Shown: positions 16,321 to 25,048, counted from the stretch's first letter. The stretch is DNA of 64,000 nt from CAWINX01 sp963702055 (GCA_963702055.1 OY969702.1:1240001-1304000), one strand, 5' to 3'. Made by a program: numbers and translations. Notes: generated by a model not told the origin, from the letters alone.

Positions 16321-16857
16321 TCAGCCGAGGGGAATGGCAAACGGGGAGGCGACCTTCCACTCTCCCCCATCTCGTTTCATCACCAGCCTGTAGACATCGC
16401 CGGCGCTGTTGCGGTAGAAGAGGAAGCCCACCGGCTTCCTCACTCGCAGGGCGACCGCGGCGATCGGCGTCGCGTCGCTGAAGGTGCCCTTAGGCGCGTG
16501 AGAGAGGACGGTCTCGAGCCCGCCCGCGCACCCCTTGCCCTTGGAGGTCGGCGATTTGTTGCCGAGCGCGGTGAATTTGCTCCGCGACAGGGAAGTGAGG
16601 TTGGAGCAGGCCTTGTCCCACTTGCCCTCGCCGACGGCGCCGAGATATGCGTCGGCGGTCGCCGTCGCCTGGGTGAGTTGTGCCTTGGGAGCCGCGCTGC
16701 CGAAGGCCTGGATGACGCTGTTGACGTCACCGCTGGTCGTGGTCGTGGTCGTGCTCCCCCCTCCCCCACCTCCACAGCCGGCGAGGGCGAGGATGCCGCT
16801 CAACAGCGCTACGGCGAGCAGGGGGGCAAGGACTCTGAGGCGAAGATGATCGAACAT
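16321..16857 (-). CDS. Putative lipoprotein
   Basis: A 178-aa protein with a signal sequence ending in LAGCGGGGGG, a lipobox-like site that would lipidate Cys, followed by a Gly/Thr linker. The mature domain has KWDKACSNLTSLSRSKFTAL, a GKGCAGGLETVL motif and a C-terminal FLFYRNSAGDVYRLVMKRDGGEWKV cut by no frame break. The same layout (W.TACTYLSS, GRGCGAGMAVL, GGEWKL) occurs in the lipoprotein at 33053, so the two are paralogues. Start taken at ATG 16857, which places the hydrophobic stretch at the N-terminus; an upstream extension to 16905 adds only 16 polar residues. Function unknown, envelope associated. Confidence 0.8.
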   Translation of the reverse strand: MFDHLRLRVLAPLLAVALLSGILALAGCGGGGGGSTTTTTTSGDVNSVIQAFGSAAPKAQLTQATATADAYLGAVGEGKWDKACSNLTSLSRSKFTALGNKSPTSKGKGCAGGLETVLSHAPKGTFSDATPIAAVALRVRKPVGFLFYRNSAGDVYRLVMKRDGGEWKVASPFAIPLG

Positions 16858-16937
16858 GCCGCAATCATGCCCTATCCGGCGGCGATTGGGCGCCGAGGGG
16901 TCCAAGCGCCGCCGGACAGTAGACCCTGTGCTCTCGG

Positions 16938-17348
16938 TCAGGCGGGCGCCATCGTCCTTAAGCCGGCGAGGCGCGCGGCGGCGGCCTGTCGCTCGTCGTA
17001 GGTCACAAACGCCTCGATCGGGTGGAGGTCCACCGCCGAGGCGACGTGGATCGCATCGAGGGCCCGCAGCGCCGGCTCGGCGAGCGCCCCGGCGCCGGCG
17101 AGCAAGGCGCGATCCAGCGGCCGCAGCGCAAGCGCGTCGACCAACTCTCCGGCGCGCTCGAGCAACAGGTCGAGCGGCAACGCCGGGTCATACGCGACCG
17201 CTCGACGCACCGCGCGCGGGATCTCGGTCAGCACCAGCTCGCTGCTGACCAGGTCCCCGTCACCCAGATACGCCCGCAGGACGTCGGACTCAACCTCATG
17301 CCGGAGGAGCTTGACCAGCGCGGAGGCGTCGACGTAGAAGACCGCCAC
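16938..17348 (-). CDS. PIN-domain toxin (VapC-like)
   Basis: A 136-aa PIN-domain ribonuclease. It opens with FYVDASALVKLL, which carries the first catalytic Asp. The conserved Glu follows in SSELVLTEIPRAV, and further acidic residues lie in LRALDAIHVASAV and FVTYDERQAAAA. The length is typical of VapC toxins, which cleave structured RNA when freed from the antitoxin. The GTG start lies 3 nt after the stop of the Phd-type antitoxin, giving the usual antitoxin-first operon. Confidence 0.88.
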   Translation of the reverse strand: MAVFYVDASALVKLLRHEVESDVLRAYLGDGDLVSSELVLTEIPRAVRRAVAYDPALPLDLLLERAGELVDALALRPLDRALLAGAGALAEPALRALDAIHVASAVDLHPIEAFVTYDERQAAAARLAGLRTMAPA

Positions 17349-17351
17349 GGC

Positions 17352-17624
17352 TCAGCGATCGCCGCGGATCTCGTCGAGCGCGCGGCGCAACGCCTGAGGA
17401 TCTCCCGTCAGCTCCAGCGACTCGGGCAGGCCCGACCGAACCGGCCTCGACACCCGCCCCTCGGCGATCAGCCGGTCGAGATCGGGCCCGGTGCCAGGCG
17501 CCGGCCCAAGCTCGGCCACCGGCCGATTGCGATCGGTAACGACCAACCTCTCCCCGCGGCTCACCCGACGCAAATAGACGCTCAGGTTCTGCCGCAACTC
17601 CGCGACACCGACCGAATCGCTCAT
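17352..17624 (-). CDS. Phd/YefM-type antitoxin
   Basis: A 90-aa antitoxin. The N-terminus SVGVAELRQNLSVYLRRVSRGERLVVTDRNRPVAEL is the Phd/YefM DNA-binding fold; key parts are AELRQNLS and the RGE..VV..R..PVA strand. The C-terminal half (DLDRLIAEGRVSR) would wrap around the PIN toxin. A second ATG six bases upstream (17630) is possible. A much longer open frame on this strand up to 19073 is only the shadow of murL. A 12-bp palindrome spans the start codons and is a good autoregulatory operator. Confidence 0.85.
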   Translation of the reverse strand: MSDSVGVAELRQNLSVYLRRVSRGERLVVTDRNRPVAELGPAPGTGPDLDRLIAEGRVSRPVRSGLPESLELTGDPQALRRALDEIRGDR

Positions 17625-17632
17625 GTACATGA
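17621..17632. promoter_or_regulatory. Palindromic operator at antitoxin start
   Basis: TCATGTACATGA is a perfect 12-bp palindrome covering both candidate ATG codons of the Phd-type antitoxin. This is a typical position for autorepression by an antitoxin-toxin complex. Confidence 0.4.
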
Positions 17633-17647
17633 AAGTAGCAGGATGCT

Positions 17648-17689
17648 GATGCGTACTCGCCTGGATCGGATGCGTGCTCACCTGGATAT
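17648..17689. repeat. Two 21-bp tandem repeats between antitoxin and murL
   Basis: Two adjacent 21-bp units beginning GATGCGT (17648 and 17669) match at 17 of 21 positions. They lie in the divergent region between the toxin-antitoxin operon and murL and could be protein binding sites. Confidence 0.4.
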
Positions 17690-17734
17690 AAGGCCCTGGG
17701 GGGCGGCAGACTCTCCCCCGTCGTCGGCGCTCTC

Positions 17735-17740
17735 TACCCT
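17735..17740 (+). promoter_or_regulatory. -10 box for leaderless murL
   Basis: TACCCT, 7 nt, then ATG 17748; no ribosome site is visible. Confidence 0.4.
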
Positions 17741-17747
17741 TGCTGAC

Positions 17748-19124
17748 ATGGCAGTTGACGCCCGGCGACGCCCAGGTTTGTTCGATCCAGCCGCATTTGA
17801 GGTGTTCCGCTTCGTCGGTCGGGAGATCGACGCCGGCGGCGGCGTCAGCCTGCGCTACGCCCTGGATGACGAGATCGAATTCGTCGAGCGATTCCAGCTT
17901 CCCGAGGGCACGCGGGTCACCGACACCGACCGGGAGCGAATCGACGGCATCCTCGCGCTCCTGCACTGGACCGCCGGCGTCAGCTACTTCAAGACGGCGA
18001 TCCCGGCGGCGGTCGCCTGCGAGAGCGGCGCGCCGCCGCCCGCGGTCGCTGCCCTGCTCGAGGCTCTCTACTCGGAGGGGCTGGGCGAGTTCGCCTTCAC
18101 CAACGACCTGCCGGGCCTGCCGCGCCCCACTTTCTCGAGCGGCGCCGAGCCCGCGGCCCCACCCGCCACACCCACCGCCACGCCCTCCCGCACGCTGGTT
18201 CCGATCGGCGGCGGCAAGGACTCGATCGTCGCGCTGGAGATAGTCCGCCGGGCCGGGCCCGAGCCGCCGGCGCTCTTCTCGGTAGGGGACGCGGGGCCGA
18301 TCGCGCGGACCGCCGCCGTCGCCGGCCTGGAGCACCTCGTCGCGCGCCGCCGCCTCGATCCGCGGCTCGCCGAGCTGAACCGGGAGGGCGCCCTGAACGG
18401 CCACGTTCCGATCACCGCGATCGTCTCCTGCGTGGCGGTCCTGACCGCCGCCCTGCATGGATTCGACGCCGTCGCGATGGCCAACGAGCGCTCGGCCTCG
18501 AGCGGCAACGTCAGCTGGGCCGGGATCGACGTCAACCACCAGTTCAGCAAGGGCGCGCGCGCCGAGGGACTGCTGCGCGCGGCGCTGGCCGAGCTCGGCG
18601 CGGGCGTCGAGCTGTTCTCCGTGCTCCGTCCCGCCTCGGAGCTGGCGATCGCGCGGGCGTTCGCGCGACTCGGCGACTACCACGAGGCGTTCTCCAGCTG
18701 CAACGCCAACTTCCGGCTCGACGCCGCCGCCCCGGCGCAAAAGTGGTGCCGCGACTGTCCCAAGTGCCGGTTTGTCTTCCTCATGCTGGCGCCCTTCTGC
18801 GACCCCGCCCACCTCCGCGCGGTCTTCGGTCGCGACCTCCTGGACGACGATCGCCAGTTCGAGGGATTCGCGCTTCTCACCGCCGCCGGAGGGTTCAAGC
18901 CGTTCGAGTGCGTCGGCGAGGAGGAGGAGAGCCGGGCCGCGATGCGCCTGCTGGCGGTCGATCCCCGCTGGCGCGATCACAGCGTGGTGCGACGGCTCGC
19001 GACCGAGGTGCTGCCGCGCTTCCAAGCCGACGACGGCGACCTCGACCAGGTGCTGGCCCTGTCCGAGGACCACGCCGTCCCGGCGACGATGATGCCGACC
19101 GTTCGTGCGATTCTCGGAGCTTGA
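17748..19124 (+). CDS. murL: UDP-MurNAc-L-Ala-L-Glu epimerase MurL
   Basis: A 458-aa cytoplasmic enzyme that epimerises the terminal L-Glu of UDP-MurNAc-L-Ala-L-Glu to D-Glu, as described for the Xanthomonas MurD2-MurL route and its actinobacterial homologues. Visible features are an ATP pyrophosphatase-like loop PIGGGKDS (152-159), ANERSASSGN (about 245-254), and a Cys cluster WCRDCPKC (C334, C337, C340) before a hydrophobic segment. Start ATG 17748 is preceded by TACCCT with a 7-nt gap; longer in-frame extensions run into the antitoxin region. The 3' end overlaps murD2 by 20 nt, so both steps of the pathway are coupled. Confidence 0.88.
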   Translation: MAVDARRRPGLFDPAAFEVFRFVGREIDAGGGVSLRYALDDEIEFVERFQLPEGTRVTDTDRERIDGILALLHWTAGVSYFKTAIPAAVACESGAPPPAVAALLEALYSEGLGEFAFTNDLPGLPRPTFSSGAEPAAPPATPTATPSRTLVPIGGGKDSIVALEIVRRAGPEPPALFSVGDAGPIARTAAVAGLEHLVARRRLDPRLAELNREGALNGHVPITAIVSCVAVLTAALHGFDAVAMANERSASSGNVSWAGIDVNHQFSKGARAEGLLRAALAELGAGVELFSVLRPASELAIARAFARLGDYHEAFSSCNANFRLDAAAPAQKWCRDCPKCRFVFLMLAPFCDPAHLRAVFGRDLLDDDRQFEGFALLTAAGGFKPFECVGEEEESRAAMRLLAVDPRWRDHSVVRRLATEVLPRFQADDGDLDQVLALSEDHAVPATMMPTVRAILGA

Positions 19125-20439
19125 CGGCGCCGCGGTAGGCGTCTGGGGCGCCGGGCGGGAGGCGCGCTCCTTCGCCGAGCAGCTTGCTCGTCACCGACCG
19201 ACGGCACGAATAACCGTCGTCGCCTTCGACGAGCAACCGGGCGCCGGCGCCCTCGACGCCCTGGGCGCCGGCCAAGCTCGCGTCGTCGTCGGCGCCGAGG
19301 CGGCGGGGGCGCTTGCGGCCTGCGACGTCGTCGTCCGCTCCCCCGGCGTCTCGATCCACCGGCCGGAGATACGGTCGCTGCGAGAGCAGGGGGTGCCGGT
19401 GACGACCGCGACCGGCCTCTGGCTCGCCGAGCGAGAGGGCCGTGGCGTGATCGGCGTCACCGGCACCAAGGGGAAGAGCACGACCGCGGCGCTCATCCAT
19501 CACCTGGCCCGCGCGGCGGGCAAGCGGGCGGCGCTGGCGGGCAACATCGGCGCCCCGGCGCTCGACCTGCTCGACGGCGAGCCGCCGGAGCTGGTCGTGC
19601 TCGAGCTCTCCAGCTACCAGATCGCCGACCTCGAGATCGGTCCCGAAGTGGCCGTGGTCACCAGCCTCTTTCCCGAGCACGTCGACTGGCACGGGTCCGA
19701 TCGGGCTTACCGGGCCGACAAGCTGAGGATCTTTGGCCTGCCGCGGGTTCAGGCGGCGGTGTTCAACGCCCGCTTTCCCGAACTGAGCGTGGCCGGAGCC
19801 GGGGTCGAGCGGGTGCTCCCCTACGGCGTGCCCGGCGGCTGGAACGCCGGCGACGCCGGAGTCGTCTCAGCCGCCGGCGAGCTCGTGGCGCCGACGGCGG
19901 CGCTGCCGCTGCCGGGCGCCCACAACGCCCTCAACCTCTGCGCTGCCTTGACGGCGTTGGGGGCGGTGGGGATCGAGCCGGCGCTGCCCGAGGCGCTGGC
20001 CGACTTCAAGGCCCTCCCCCACCGCCTCGAAGCGATCGGCGAGCATGGCGGCGTCCTCTGGGTCGACGACAGCATCTCGACGACGCCCGAGTCGACGCTG
20101 GCGGCGCTGGAGTCCTTCGCCGAGCGCGACATCGTCCTGCTGGGCGGGGGCCTGGACCGCGGCCAGGACTACGCGCTCCTCGGGCGGGAGCTGGCGGCAC
20201 GCGGCGCAACCGTGGTCGGCATGCCGACCACCGGCGAGAAGATCGTCGCCGCCGCGCGCGCGGCGGGCCTGCCGGAGTCCCGGTCGATCCTCGCCGACAA
20301 CATGGAAGAGGCAGTCCGCAGGGCGCGCGAGCTGGCCTCCCGGGGCAGCGTGATCCTGCTCTCGCCGGCAGCTCCGAGCTATGACCACTTCCGCAACTTC
20401 GAAGAGCGCGGCGACCTGTTCCGCTCGCTCGCCGGGTAG
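19105..20439 (+). CDS. murD2: UDP-MurNAc-L-Ala--L-Glu ligase MurD2
   Basis: A 444-aa Mur ligase of the MurD family. It contains the ATP loop GVTGTKGKSTTAALIHHLA (about 117-135), the central-domain motif LELSSYQIADL, FPEHVDWHG, NAHN-like GAHNALNLCAA, and the C-terminal-domain stretch WVDDSISTTPES followed by LLGGGLDRGQDY. Adjacent MurL makes MurD2, which adds L-Glu rather than D-Glu, the best assignment. GTG 19105 lies inside the end of murL. No classical dcw cluster is nearby, so this is a stand-alone module. Confidence 0.88.
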   Translation: MRFSELDGAAVGVWGAGREARSFAEQLARHRPTARITVVAFDEQPGAGALDALGAGQARVVVGAEAAGALAACDVVVRSPGVSIHRPEIRSLREQGVPVTTATGLWLAEREGRGVIGVTGTKGKSTTAALIHHLARAAGKRAALAGNIGAPALDLLDGEPPELVVLELSSYQIADLEIGPEVAVVTSLFPEHVDWHGSDRAYRADKLRIFGLPRVQAAVFNARFPELSVAGAGVERVLPYGVPGGWNAGDAGVVSAAGELVAPTAALPLPGAHNALNLCAALTALGAVGIEPALPEALADFKALPHRLEAIGEHGGVLWVDDSISTTPESTLAALESFAERDIVLLGGGLDRGQDYALLGRELAARGATVVGMPTTGEKIVAAARAAGLPESRSILADNMEEAVRRARELASRGSVILLSPAAPSYDHFRNFEERGDLFRSLAG

Positions 20440-20444
20440 GCGAG

Positions 20445-23400
20445 CTACGAGCCCGACACGGCCGCAAGCAGCCGGCTCAGCGCCAGGATCGTTGAGCGCA
20501 CCTCCTGCAGGTACGCGTGGGGGCGGAATACCTGGCTTAGCCGTGGATCGAGGTCGCCGGGCTGGATGCCGGCGGTGTCGACCTCAACCTCATGGGGCAA
20601 CGCCATCATGCGCAAGGCGTCGGCGTGCTGGTAAGGCACGTAGATGTCGGAGGTGATCGCCAGCACCCGCTGGCGCGGCTGCAGCCGCGCCAGCTCGGCG
20701 GCGAACCACTCGATCGTGTCCGGCGTGTTGGCGCGGCGCTTACCCGGCTCGCTCGAGGGAGCCGCCACGACCTGGACCGGGACGTCGCCCTCGGCGATGT
20801 ACTCGCGAACGCGCCAGCCCTCCCCGACCACCTCGGACTGCTCGCCGCGCTCGGCGCTCGGCGCGCCAAGGCCAAAAGCCAGGCGGACACCCGCGTCCAT
20901 CGCGTCGAACTCGTCGGCGACATCCTCGCCGGTGATGCTGTCGACCAAGCCCAGCTCATCTCCTTTCAACTCTCTATAGCCGCCCAGCGCCGTGACCGAG
21001 GCCGCTTGGATCGCACCGTCACCGATTAGCTTTGCGGCGTGCAGGGGCCGCGCGAGGCAGGCGCGCGCGAGGCCGCCCAAGATCAGGACGTGGTCGTACT
21101 CGCCGGCGGGATCGGCCCCACCCCTGATCAGACCAAGCGAAGCTGCACCCGCCAGCACCACCTTTTCGGTGGCCGGCTCGAACTGGGGCGCGGTTACGAG
21201 ATTGCGTTCCTTGCCGGCCCGGTAGTCCCATCGTGCGGAAAACTCCTCGAGCCAATTCAACAGGCCGACGAGGTCTTCCCCCGTGGGAACCTCGTCGCCG
21301 AACTCGCGAACCAGCTCACCCAGCGCCACCGAGCGAGCCCAACCGTCGATCGCTGGGACCAACCCCTCGGCGCCGGCCGGCAGCGAGGGTGCGGGCTCGA
21401 ACACGAGTCGGGCGCCGGTCAACTCCTTCATCGCCTCATTGAACACGGTTTGCGGCGCCTTGACGAAGGCAGCCGGAGAGACGTGCCGCGCGAGTGCGAC
21501 CTTGGTCAGGAATCGAGCGCACTTGGGCGCCTCCTCGACGTCGACTGTGCCCTCCAGGGTCTCCCACTGCTTCAGCGCGGCGACGGCATAGTCGGTCGAG
21601 CTGCGAAGCCACAGGCTCCGCTGGGTGCGCGAGGCGGGAACGAGGGTCGCTCGGTAGTAGCCGACGTAGGCCAGGCCGCTTTCGCAAGCGGCGATGTGCG
21701 GGTGGACGTCACACCCGTAGAGCCTTCTGCGCCAGGCCCCGACTTTGCCATAGACCTCATGCGCCCGGTCGAGGTGCTCGCTGGCGCGACCGGGTTCGCC
21801 CTGCGCGAGGTCGACACGAATGCCGGCCAGATTGAAGAGACTGCGTGCGCGCTCTTCCTCGCTGATATCGGTACGGCGGCCGCGGCGCTCGTCGGCGTCT
21901 TCGAGCAGCACCAGAGCACGATGGAGAATCTCGACCCGCGTCTCGCCAGGAGCGGGAAAGCGGGCGAGAGCCTTCGTCAGCAGGCCCTCCATCGCCAAGC
22001 AGCGATCGGCATTGGCATCGTCGCCTTCGGTGTCGATCAGAAGCTGGCGCGCCGACCTCGCCCACTCGATCGCCTGACGCAACATCCCCTCCTCTCTGGC
22101 GTGGTGCTGATTGACGGTCCGAGCGCGGCCGTGGAGGCAGTCGGCGATCAGCGTCGGCCGGTCGGCAAGATGGCGTTCCGCCCGGGCGTAGAACTCACCG
22201 GAGCGACGGGTCTGAGCGTGCCGCTCCAGCAACCGCGCCACCCCGTGCATGGCGATGCCGAGCTGCTCGTCTGGCTCAACCGCCTCGGCGTCAATTACGC
22301 CAAGCTTGTCGTGGAGCCGCCCAACCGTGGCGAGATCGCCATAGCGGTCCAACACGGCGAGCGCTTCCTTCAAGGTGGTGAGCTGGTAGGCGGCCTCCTC
22401 TCGCAGGTCAGAACTTTGGACGTCCAAGTGGCGGCGTATAGCGGCCCCAAACAGGCGGTGCATGCGAATGCTTTCCGTGTCCTCGTCCCTGGCGATCAAG
22501 CCCCGTTCCTCGAGTAGGAGGAGAGCCTCATCTGCTCCGTCTACGAGCTGTTCGAGCAACGAAATGGGCTGGCGGTCGGGCGGGAGATATGAGGCGATGG
22601 CGCTCAGCCTCAACTCGCGCTCGCCGAATCCCGGGCTGTCCAGCAGCGCCGCCCAGAACACGGCCGGGCCCCGTAACTCCTCGTCCTCGACGTCGACTGT
22701 CGCGGCGTAGCCGGCGACTTCATGTCCCGTCTGCTCTGCGCGCGCTTGCAGTCGACCGAAGGCCTCGAGCAGCAACCGTCGCCCGTCCACCAAGGGCGAC
22801 AACTCACTGCTTCCGAGCCGGCCCAGCTCCACGTCGGCGACGTCCGGCAGTGTGTGCACCTCGAATTCAGGCATCAACCCCCAGTCGGGATTAGTCGTCG
22901 TGACGAGGACGCGCTGCTTCTCCTCAGGTTTGGGAATCCATTTGCGGAGTTTTGTCGGGTCGCCGTCAGCGTTGTCGAGGACGACGAGCCAGTCCCCCTC
23001 CGCCTCCCGAAGTTGGGCGAGCGCGGCGTGGGCGAGCGCCACCCGCGCCGCCGCATCCGGTGTCTCGCCGCTTCTGTTCTCTTCGGCCAGTCTCGCTGCG
23101 GCAAGGCTATTGATCAGCGCCTGCGGTTCGGACGCATCGAGGAACCAGGCGGCCCCGAAGGGCGCCTCTTCGACCAGGTGGCGCGCGATCATGCTCTTGC
23201 CCTGCCCCGCTTGGGCGAGCAGCACGTTCGAGCCCGTGGCGGCTCCCAAGCGTTCGATCAGCTCCCTGTCGCCTTCGTAGTGCTTGAAGTCCCCGCGCCC
23301 ACTGGGGACGTAGCGACGGATCGTCGGGCGACCCCGCGGCGGGGCGAGCGGAACGACCACTCCGCGCGCATGAAGCATCGGAACGTCGACCAAGCGCACG

Positions 23401-24044
23401 CGCCGTTCACCGTCCCATGCACTGTCGCTGTCGGGACCGAACTCCGTAGCGAGCCCGAACCCGACCAAAGAACGGGTCACCTCCGTCACCTCCACCGGCA
23501 CGACCAGCTCCGACGCGGCCCTGGCGAGCGCCGACATGGTCCCTTCGAGCACGCCGAGCTGCAGTTCCTTGAAGCCATCGAGTTCAAATTTCGCTGTCGG
23601 GTCGGAGTTCGCAACAAGGCGCCCCGGCGTCAGAACGACGAAGGCGTGGTAGTCGGTGACGGCCAAGAGGACGTCGACGTGGGCCTCCATGCACATCGCC
23701 GCGTAGGTCGTGGCGAGGTCAAGACAGGTTCCGAGCTTGTCCTCCAGCAGCCACCGCGGGTCACGAACCTGCTGCGCGCTCTTGCGCGGAACCCGCGGCT
23801 CCCAGCCGTATCCAATCCCCTTCTCGCGCAGCAGCTCGTAGAGGCGCTCTCCGCGCTGCAGGTCCAACTTGGCGGGCGAGCGCCCAAGCGGGTCCTCGAT
23901 GGTGACGGTCAGACCGAGGCCCTTGGTGGCCAGCGGGGCGACGTATTCTGCCAAGCGTGCGTAACCACTCTCCCTGCTCCAAGTGGGCCAGCATGGCCCG
24001 TAGACTGCAGGGCTCTCACGCAATTGGCCCCCGCCCGAATCCAT
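20445..24044 (-). CDS. STAND NTPase with transglutaminase-like N-terminus and C-terminal Rossmann-like domain
   Basis: A 1199-aa multidomain protein. Residues about 30-160 look like a transglutaminase/cysteine-protease fold: LGTCLDLATTYA (C107), VTDYHAFVVL (H133) and NSDPT (D148) give a Cys-His-Asp triad. An NB-ARC-type NTPase follows: Walker A AQAGQGKS (277-284), Walker B WLVVLDNAD (352-360), sensor RVLVTTTNPDW. Residues about 520-930 are helical and TPR-like, as in ligand-sensing STAND proteins. The last 260 residues form another module (YDHVLILGGLARACLARP, VVAAPSSEP, LAITSDIYVPYQHADALRM), perhaps DUF218/YdcF-like. A leaderless -10 box lies 6 nt upstream. It is divergent from a nuclease-like gene. 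Antiphage or abortive infection is an inference. Confidence 0.8.
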   Translation of the reverse strand: MDSGGGQLRESPAVYGPCWPTWSRESGYARLAEYVAPLATKGLGLTVTIEDPLGRSPAKLDLQRGERLYELLREKGIGYGWEPRVPRKSAQQVRDPRWLLEDKLGTCLDLATTYAAMCMEAHVDVLLAVTDYHAFVVLTPGRLVANSDPTAKFELDGFKELQLGVLEGTMSALARAASELVVPVEVTEVTRSLVGFGLATEFGPDSDSAWDGERRVRLVDVPMLHARGVVVPLAPPRGRPTIRRYVPSGRGDFKHYEGDRELIERLGAATGSNVLLAQAGQGKSMIARHLVEEAPFGAAWFLDASEPQALINSLAAARLAEENRSGETPDAAARVALAHAALAQLREAEGDWLVVLDNADGDPTKLRKWIPKPEEKQRVLVTTTNPDWGLMPEFEVHTLPDVADVELGRLGSSELSPLVDGRRLLLEAFGRLQARAEQTGHEVAGYAATVDVEDEELRGPAVFWAALLDSPGFGERELRLSAIASYLPPDRQPISLLEQLVDGADEALLLLEERGLIARDEDTESIRMHRLFGAAIRRHLDVQSSDLREEAAYQLTTLKEALAVLDRYGDLATVGRLHDKLGVIDAEAVEPDEQLGIAMHGVARLLERHAQTRRSGEFYARAERHLADRPTLIADCLHGRARTVNQHHAREEGMLRQAIEWARSARQLLIDTEGDDANADRCLAMEGLLTKALARFPAPGETRVEILHRALVLLEDADERRGRRTDISEEERARSLFNLAGIRVDLAQGEPGRASEHLDRAHEVYGKVGAWRRRLYGCDVHPHIAACESGLAYVGYYRATLVPASRTQRSLWLRSSTDYAVAALKQWETLEGTVDVEEAPKCARFLTKVALARHVSPAAFVKAPQTVFNEAMKELTGARLVFEPAPSLPAGAEGLVPAIDGWARSVALGELVREFGDEVPTGEDLVGLLNWLEEFSARWDYRAGKERNLVTAPQFEPATEKVVLAGAASLGLIRGGADPAGEYDHVLILGGLARACLARPLHAAKLIGDGAIQAASVTALGGYRELKGDELGLVDSITGEDVADEFDAMDAGVRLAFGLGAPSAERGEQSEVVGEGWRVREYIAEGDVPVQVVAAPSSEPGKRRANTPDTIEWFAAELARLQPRQRVLAITSDIYVPYQHADALRMMALPHEVEVDTAGIQPGDLDPRLSQVFRPHAYLQEVRSTILALSRLLAAVSGS

Positions 24045-24050
24045 ACTGTA

Positions 24051-24056
24051 ACCCTA
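24051..24056 (-). promoter_or_regulatory. -10 box for leaderless STAND gene
   Basis: Minus-strand TAGGGT, 6 nt (TACAGT), then ATG 24044. The 86-bp gap to 24131 also has to hold the promoter of the divergent nuclease-like gene. Confidence 0.5.
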
Positions 24057-24130
24057 CTCAGTGAGATGACCAGTGGCAGTCAATCTCTGGCCTCTCACCT
24101 ACTCTTCCACTCAGATACCGTGATCGAACT

Positions 24131-25048
24131 ATGCCGCTTGGAGAGATCGCGACCGTCGCCAAGATCGCCTCTGTCGCCGTCAAGGGGTTTGAAGCGCTGA
24201 AGCGGCTTCAGCCCGAGTACGCGAAATTCTGGAAGTCTTTTGAAAGGGCCCTCAAGCCCCAGAGGCGCGACCTTCCTTGGGAGAGGCTCGCACAGCTCCG
24301 GCTCGATCCCGAATTCGTCGGCGAAGCTTGTGGGTTCATCCGGGGCGACTACGAGAAGCGCAAGGCAATGCGGAGGCGCGTCGTGGCGCTCGCCAAGCAA
24401 CCGCAGGACGGTAGATATGACTCAGACGAAATCGTCGAAGTCGTAATGCGGGCGGCGGACGACGCTGCCGTCGAGGCCGCCGGAAACGACCGCGACGTGA
24501 CGGCCCAGCGACAACGCTTGCTCGAAGGGCAATTTCGCGAAGTCATTGACAAGATGAACCGGATTGAGCAGGGTCAGAAGCGGATCGAGGAGCGGCTCAA
24601 GGAGCAGCCGCTCCGGGCTCGGACCTCACCCCCTCCCAGGGGTCAAGGCATGGCCTTCCCCCGGACCAAGCCTGGCCGCATACCGCCGGAAGAGCCCCGG
24701 CGCGCCGAGATAGAACTGGGCCGGATCCTCGAATCCGATCCCGAGGTGGCTGTTTCGCTCCAGAGCCTCTCTCTGCCCTCGGACAGGCTGGGATACCGGC
24801 CGGATTTCGTCGTGAAGGATCGACAGGGGACCAATTGGGTGATTGAGGTCAAGGAAGAGCCTGCGCTGAGGCTCCCCAACGTGCAGAAGCACGTTCGGAG
24901 GCTTGCAACCCTGACCACCGAGGTCGACCAGACGCTATCCGAGGACTGGCGGTTCGCGGTCGTGACGCCGGGCGATCTCAGCGCAGCCCAAACTTGGGGG
25001 GAGGTTCTGGCGCATTCTGAAGAGAAGGGCCACACCCGGTTGGGATGA
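24131..25048 (+). CDS. PD-(D/E)XK nuclease-like protein with helical N-terminus
   Basis: A 305-aa protein. Residues 1-165 are charged and helical, ending in a coiled-coil-like stretch (IDKMNRIEQGQKRIEERLKE, 139-158). A Pro-rich linker follows. The C-terminal domain carries YRPDFVVKDRQGTNWVIEVK, the PD-(D/E)XK signature (P224-D225 ... E239-V-K241), with E195 in the preceding helix as a further candidate metal ligand. This suggests a DNA- or RNA-cutting effector. It starts 86 bp from the divergent STAND gene, and the shared promoter region suggests that the two work together. Base composition is lower in GC than the backbone. Exact family not recognised. Confidence 0.65.
   Translation: MPLGEIATVAKIASVAVKGFEALKRLQPEYAKFWKSFERALKPQRRDLPWERLAQLRLDPEFVGEACGFIRGDYEKRKAMRRRVVALAKQPQDGRYDSDEIVEVVMRAADDAAVEAAGNDRDVTAQRQRLLEGQFREVIDKMNRIEQGQKRIEERLKEQPLRARTSPPPRGQGMAFPRTKPGRIPPEEPRRAEIELGRILESDPEVAVSLQSLSLPSDRLGYRPDFVVKDRQGTNWVIEVKEEPALRLPNVQKHVRRLATLTTEVDQTLSEDWRFAVVTPGDLSAAQTWGEVLAHSEEKGHTRLG

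Noticed and set aside
17631..19073. Minus-strand frame extending the antitoxin to 573 aa
   Set aside because: The extra part is the antisense of murL; only the last 90 residues have the Phd fold.
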